Shown here one piece after another: positions 62,024 to 64,000 of a stretch of 64,000 nt of DNA; the first letter of the stretch is position 1, and each line of letters starts with the position of its first letter. The notes beneath the pieces were generated by a model. It ran no database searches. It was not told the origin of the DNA and saw nothing but the letters and a program-made list of their open reading frames with translations. The position numbers and the translations under genes were made by a program. Origin of the DNA: Elusimicrobiota bacterium (GTDB taxonomy: Bacteria; Elusimicrobiota; UBA8919); assembly GCA_003452965.1 (NCBI GenBank), contig DMMW01000002.1, positions 73,054 through 137,053 of the forward strand. The letters run 5' to 3'.

Positions 62024-63466
62024 ATGAATTATTTAAATAAAAAAATTATTAAATATATGTTTTACTTTATAATATTTTTAAATTTGGAATTTGTAATTTG
62101 CAATTGTCTCTATGCTAAGGGTGCTGGTGCAACGGCAGGTATCATAATGTTAAACACGCCGGGTGTAAGGCAGGTATCTCTTGGCGGAAGCGGCGTTGCT
62201 CTTGGTGGTGACATATATTCTATATATCAAAATCCTGCAGGCATATCGGATATTGCAGGAAAACAAATATCATCGGTTTTAGAAAATGGTCTGAGTAACG
62301 ATTATAAAGCATCTTTTGTATATGGACAGGGTGTATATCCTTTACAGAGATACGGCATTTCTATTGCGGTTACATATTTAAACGGTGGACCAATGGAGAT
62401 AAATTACATAGACGGCACATCAAAAAATATTATTTCAGAGTCAGATTTCTTAGCAATTCTTGGTTGGAGTATGAATACTGCATCAAATCTTTCTCTTGGT
62501 TATAATTTTAAGTATTTGAATTCTCAGCTCGCGGAAGATTATAATTCATCCGCTGTTGCTTTTGATGCAGGTATAATAGCGAAAAGTATTACTGATGAAA
62601 AAATAAAACTGGGTCTTGCTGCCCAGAACTTTGGAACATCTTTGAAATACAGAAGTAAAAAAGAAGTATTGCCGACGTTAATTAGAGGTGGACTATCCTA
62701 TGATATACCGTTTAGCAATAAAAGCACTCTAATTACTATTATTGACGGTTTTTATTTAATGGATGAAGGTAATTTCTACAGTTCTCTTGGTATAGAATAT
62801 ACTTTTAGTGAAAAATATTCTTTTAGAACCGGTTACAAGATTTCACCGGACAGGGGTAACGCTACTTTAGGGTTTGGATTAAAATTATATGAAAAGTATT
62901 TTCTTGATGTAGCCGCAGAACCTAATACAATTAATAATTTATACAAAGTTTCGTTTACTATGAAGTTTGATACCGGTGAATATGATAAAAATAACAAAAC
63001 AGAAAGTATACAAGAATTACAGTATCCTGAAAAAACAAATATGTTGGAACAAAAAACTGAAGAATTCAAAAAAGTAATGTCAAGTTTTGCCGTAACGGAT
63101 TTTGAAGCTAAAAATATTTCTCAAATTGAAGCTTCCGAAATTTCCGATTTAATTAGAAGTGAACTAATTAATATCGGGACATTCAATGTAGTTGAAAAAA
63201 ATGATATGCAGAATATATTAACAGGCTTGGCTTTTCAACAAACAAGTTGTGCTACTGTGGAATGCGCAATTTTGATTGGTAGGATATTGAATGTAGAAAA
63301 GATGGTAGTAGGTTCTGTGTCAAAACTTATAGATACTTATTATATAACGGTAAATCTTGTTGAAGTAGCGACAGGAGAAATACTTAAATCTCAAAATGAA
63401 AAAACTTATTCAAAAGATGAACTTAGTAGTCTTTGCAGGAATATAGCGCAGAGAATCAGCGAATAG
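62024..63466 (+). CDS. PorV-like barrel fused to a CsgG-like domain
   Basis: A 480-residue protein. A basic N-terminus and hydrophobic segment (about 8-30) are the signal peptide. Residues about 35-330 form a PorV/UPF0164 barrel (VRQVSLGGSGVALGGDIYSI, YQNPAGI). Residues about 345-480 form a CsgG/LpoB-like domain: SFAVTDFEAKNISQIEASEI, LINIGTFNVVEKNDM, TVECAILIGRILNVEKMVVG and VNLVEVATGEIL. The CsgG-like part probably sits in the periplasm and recognises an envelope partner. The domains are often separate proteins. It ends 17 bases from the convergent lptF/G-like gene. Confidence 0.85.
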   Translation: MNYLNKKIIKYMFYFIIFLNLEFVICNCLYAKGAGATAGIIMLNTPGVRQVSLGGSGVALGGDIYSIYQNPAGISDIAGKQISSVLENGLSNDYKASFVYGQGVYPLQRYGISIAVTYLNGGPMEINYIDGTSKNIISESDFLAILGWSMNTASNLSLGYNFKYLNSQLAEDYNSSAVAFDAGIIAKSITDEKIKLGLAAQNFGTSLKYRSKKEVLPTLIRGGLSYDIPFSNKSTLITIIDGFYLMDEGNFYSSLGIEYTFSEKYSFRTGYKISPDRGNATLGFGLKLYEKYFLDVAAEPNTINNLYKVSFTMKFDTGEYDKNNKTESIQELQYPEKTNMLEQKTEEFKKVMSSFAVTDFEAKNISQIEASEISDLIRSELINIGTFNVVEKNDMQNILTGLAFQQTSCATVECAILIGRILNVEKMVVGSVSKLIDTYYITVNLVEVATGEILKSQNEKTYSKDELSSLCRNIAQRISE

Positions 63467-63483
63467 TTTGAACGATGAAATCA

Positions 63484-64000
63484 TTATTTTTCAGTCTTAT
63501 GAATTAGGTAGGATGCTAAAATTAAAAAAATAATATTAGGAATCCAAGCTGCAAAAAAAGGATTCAATGTATTATTCATACCCAAGGCAAATCCAATAGA
63601 TACCATTCCCCAATAAACAAATCCCGTAAATATTGAAATTGTAAAAGAAAATATTTTTGCTGTTTTTGCCGTTTTTATAGCAAATGGTATACCTAAAACA
63701 ACCATTATTAGAATAGCGAATGGTTTTGCAATTTTTGAATATTTATGCAACGTTTCCTGATGAGAGGGAATACCGGATTTATTAAGTCGAGATATTAAAC
63801 TGGAAATCTCTTTATACGACATTTCATTAGGATTCTTCTTAATGTTTATGAATTCTGAAGGTTTTTTCTCAAATTGAATCTTAGCTGATGCATATTTTTT
63901 TATTTCAAATACTTTTTCATTTAAGTTACCAATAGATGCGTTGTTAAGTTCTAAGTATCCATCTTTCCAAATAGCATGTTTTGATGTAATTTTACTGATA
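63484..64000 (-). CDS. LptF/LptG-family permease, C-terminal part
   Basis: The reading frame is open from the window edge (last full codon starts at 63999 on the minus strand) to the stop at 63484, giving about 172 residues. The periplasmic end reads KHAIWKDGYLELNNASIGN and SEFINIKKNPNEMSYKE, followed by three to four helices with KPFAILIMVVLGIPFA and a short basic end. NPNEMSYKEL-like segments before the helices are typical of LptF/G, which move LPS from the inner membrane with LptB2C. The N-terminus lies outside the window. It is the only gene on the minus strand. Confidence 0.88.
   Translation of the reverse strand, partial: ISKITSKHAIWKDGYLELNNASIGNLNEKVFEIKKYASAKIQFEKKPSEFINIKKNPNEMSYKEISSLISRLNKSGIPSHQETLHKYSKIAKPFAILIMVVLGIPFAIKTAKTAKIFSFTISIFTGFVYWGMVSIGFALGMNNTLNPFFAAWIPNIIFLILASYLIHKTEK

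Noticed and set aside
63466..63484. Bidirectional terminator between the convergent genes
   Set aside because: Only ATGA/TCAT followed by a few T bases is present; the 4-bp stem is too short to support the call.

Overview
This 64 kb window is AT-rich (roughly 30% GC by eye) and comes from an uncultured-type bacterium with a Gram-negative envelope. An LptF/LptG-type permease, two PorV/TraF-like outer-membrane barrel proteins and an M6 protease with a FlgD-like C-terminal domain support this. The gene content and the many small dispersed palindromic repeats recall candidate phyla such as Omnitrophota, Elusimicrobiota, Firestonebacteria or Desantisbacteria, but I cannot fix the phylum from the sequence alone. 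All genes but the last lie on the + strand.

From 1 to about 55 kb the window is a surface-glycan locus. (a) 0-18 kb: a thioredoxin-like protein, methyltransferases, a Glf-like flavoprotein, a Trm112-like zinc protein, radical SAM/SPASM, a GmhA-like isomerase, and a scattered nonulosonic (sialic-type) acid set neuD/neuB/neuC/neuA. These are mixed with a TIGR04372-type glycosyltransferase, a KpsC/S-like transferase, a CDP-paratose-2-epimerase-like enzyme, a DUF362 protein and an asparagine-synthetase-like protein that lacks the glutaminase cysteine. (b) 18-31 kb: a membrane glycosyltransferase, an acyl/aminoacyl transferase, a formyltransferase, a run of GT2/GT4 enzymes, a Wzy-like polymerase, a second DUF362 protein and a CapK-type AMP-forming ligase. 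(c) 31-42 kb: wbuB-fnlB-fnlA-fnlC (UDP-N-acetyl-L-fucosamine synthesis and transfer), then wbpV-wbpL-wbpM (dehydratase, reductase and lipid-linked initiation). (d) 42-55 kb: GT4 enzymes, an O-antigen ligase-like protein, GT2/GT39-type enzymes, a second initiating transferase of the WbaP/WcaJ type, and a sugar-activation trio (nucleotidyltransferase, cupin, phosphohexomutase). No Wzx flippase or ABC exporter is present.

From 55 to 64 kb the content changes to metK-ahcY (SAM supply and SAH removal, fitting the many methyltransferases), then two outer-membrane barrel proteins, the M6 protease and a convergent partial lptF/lptG gene.

The most unusual layer is non-coding. Intergenic gaps are packed with short palindromic elements of at least six families. 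Within several families the stems differ between copies but stay complementary. One family has 13-16 bp terminal inverted repeats built on CCGTTA/TAACGG. In one copy it encloses a 91-residue GIY-YIG nuclease (36229-36505); an empty relative lies at 41672-41789; a third sits in frame inside the signal-peptide region of the outer-membrane protein gene at 58106. A 125-bp identical MITE-like sequence is present twice, once in the loop of another palindrome, and a 65-bp identical inverted pair brackets 19 kb of the glycan locus. I consider the GIY-YIG/palindrome association the best candidate here for an undescribed mobile system.
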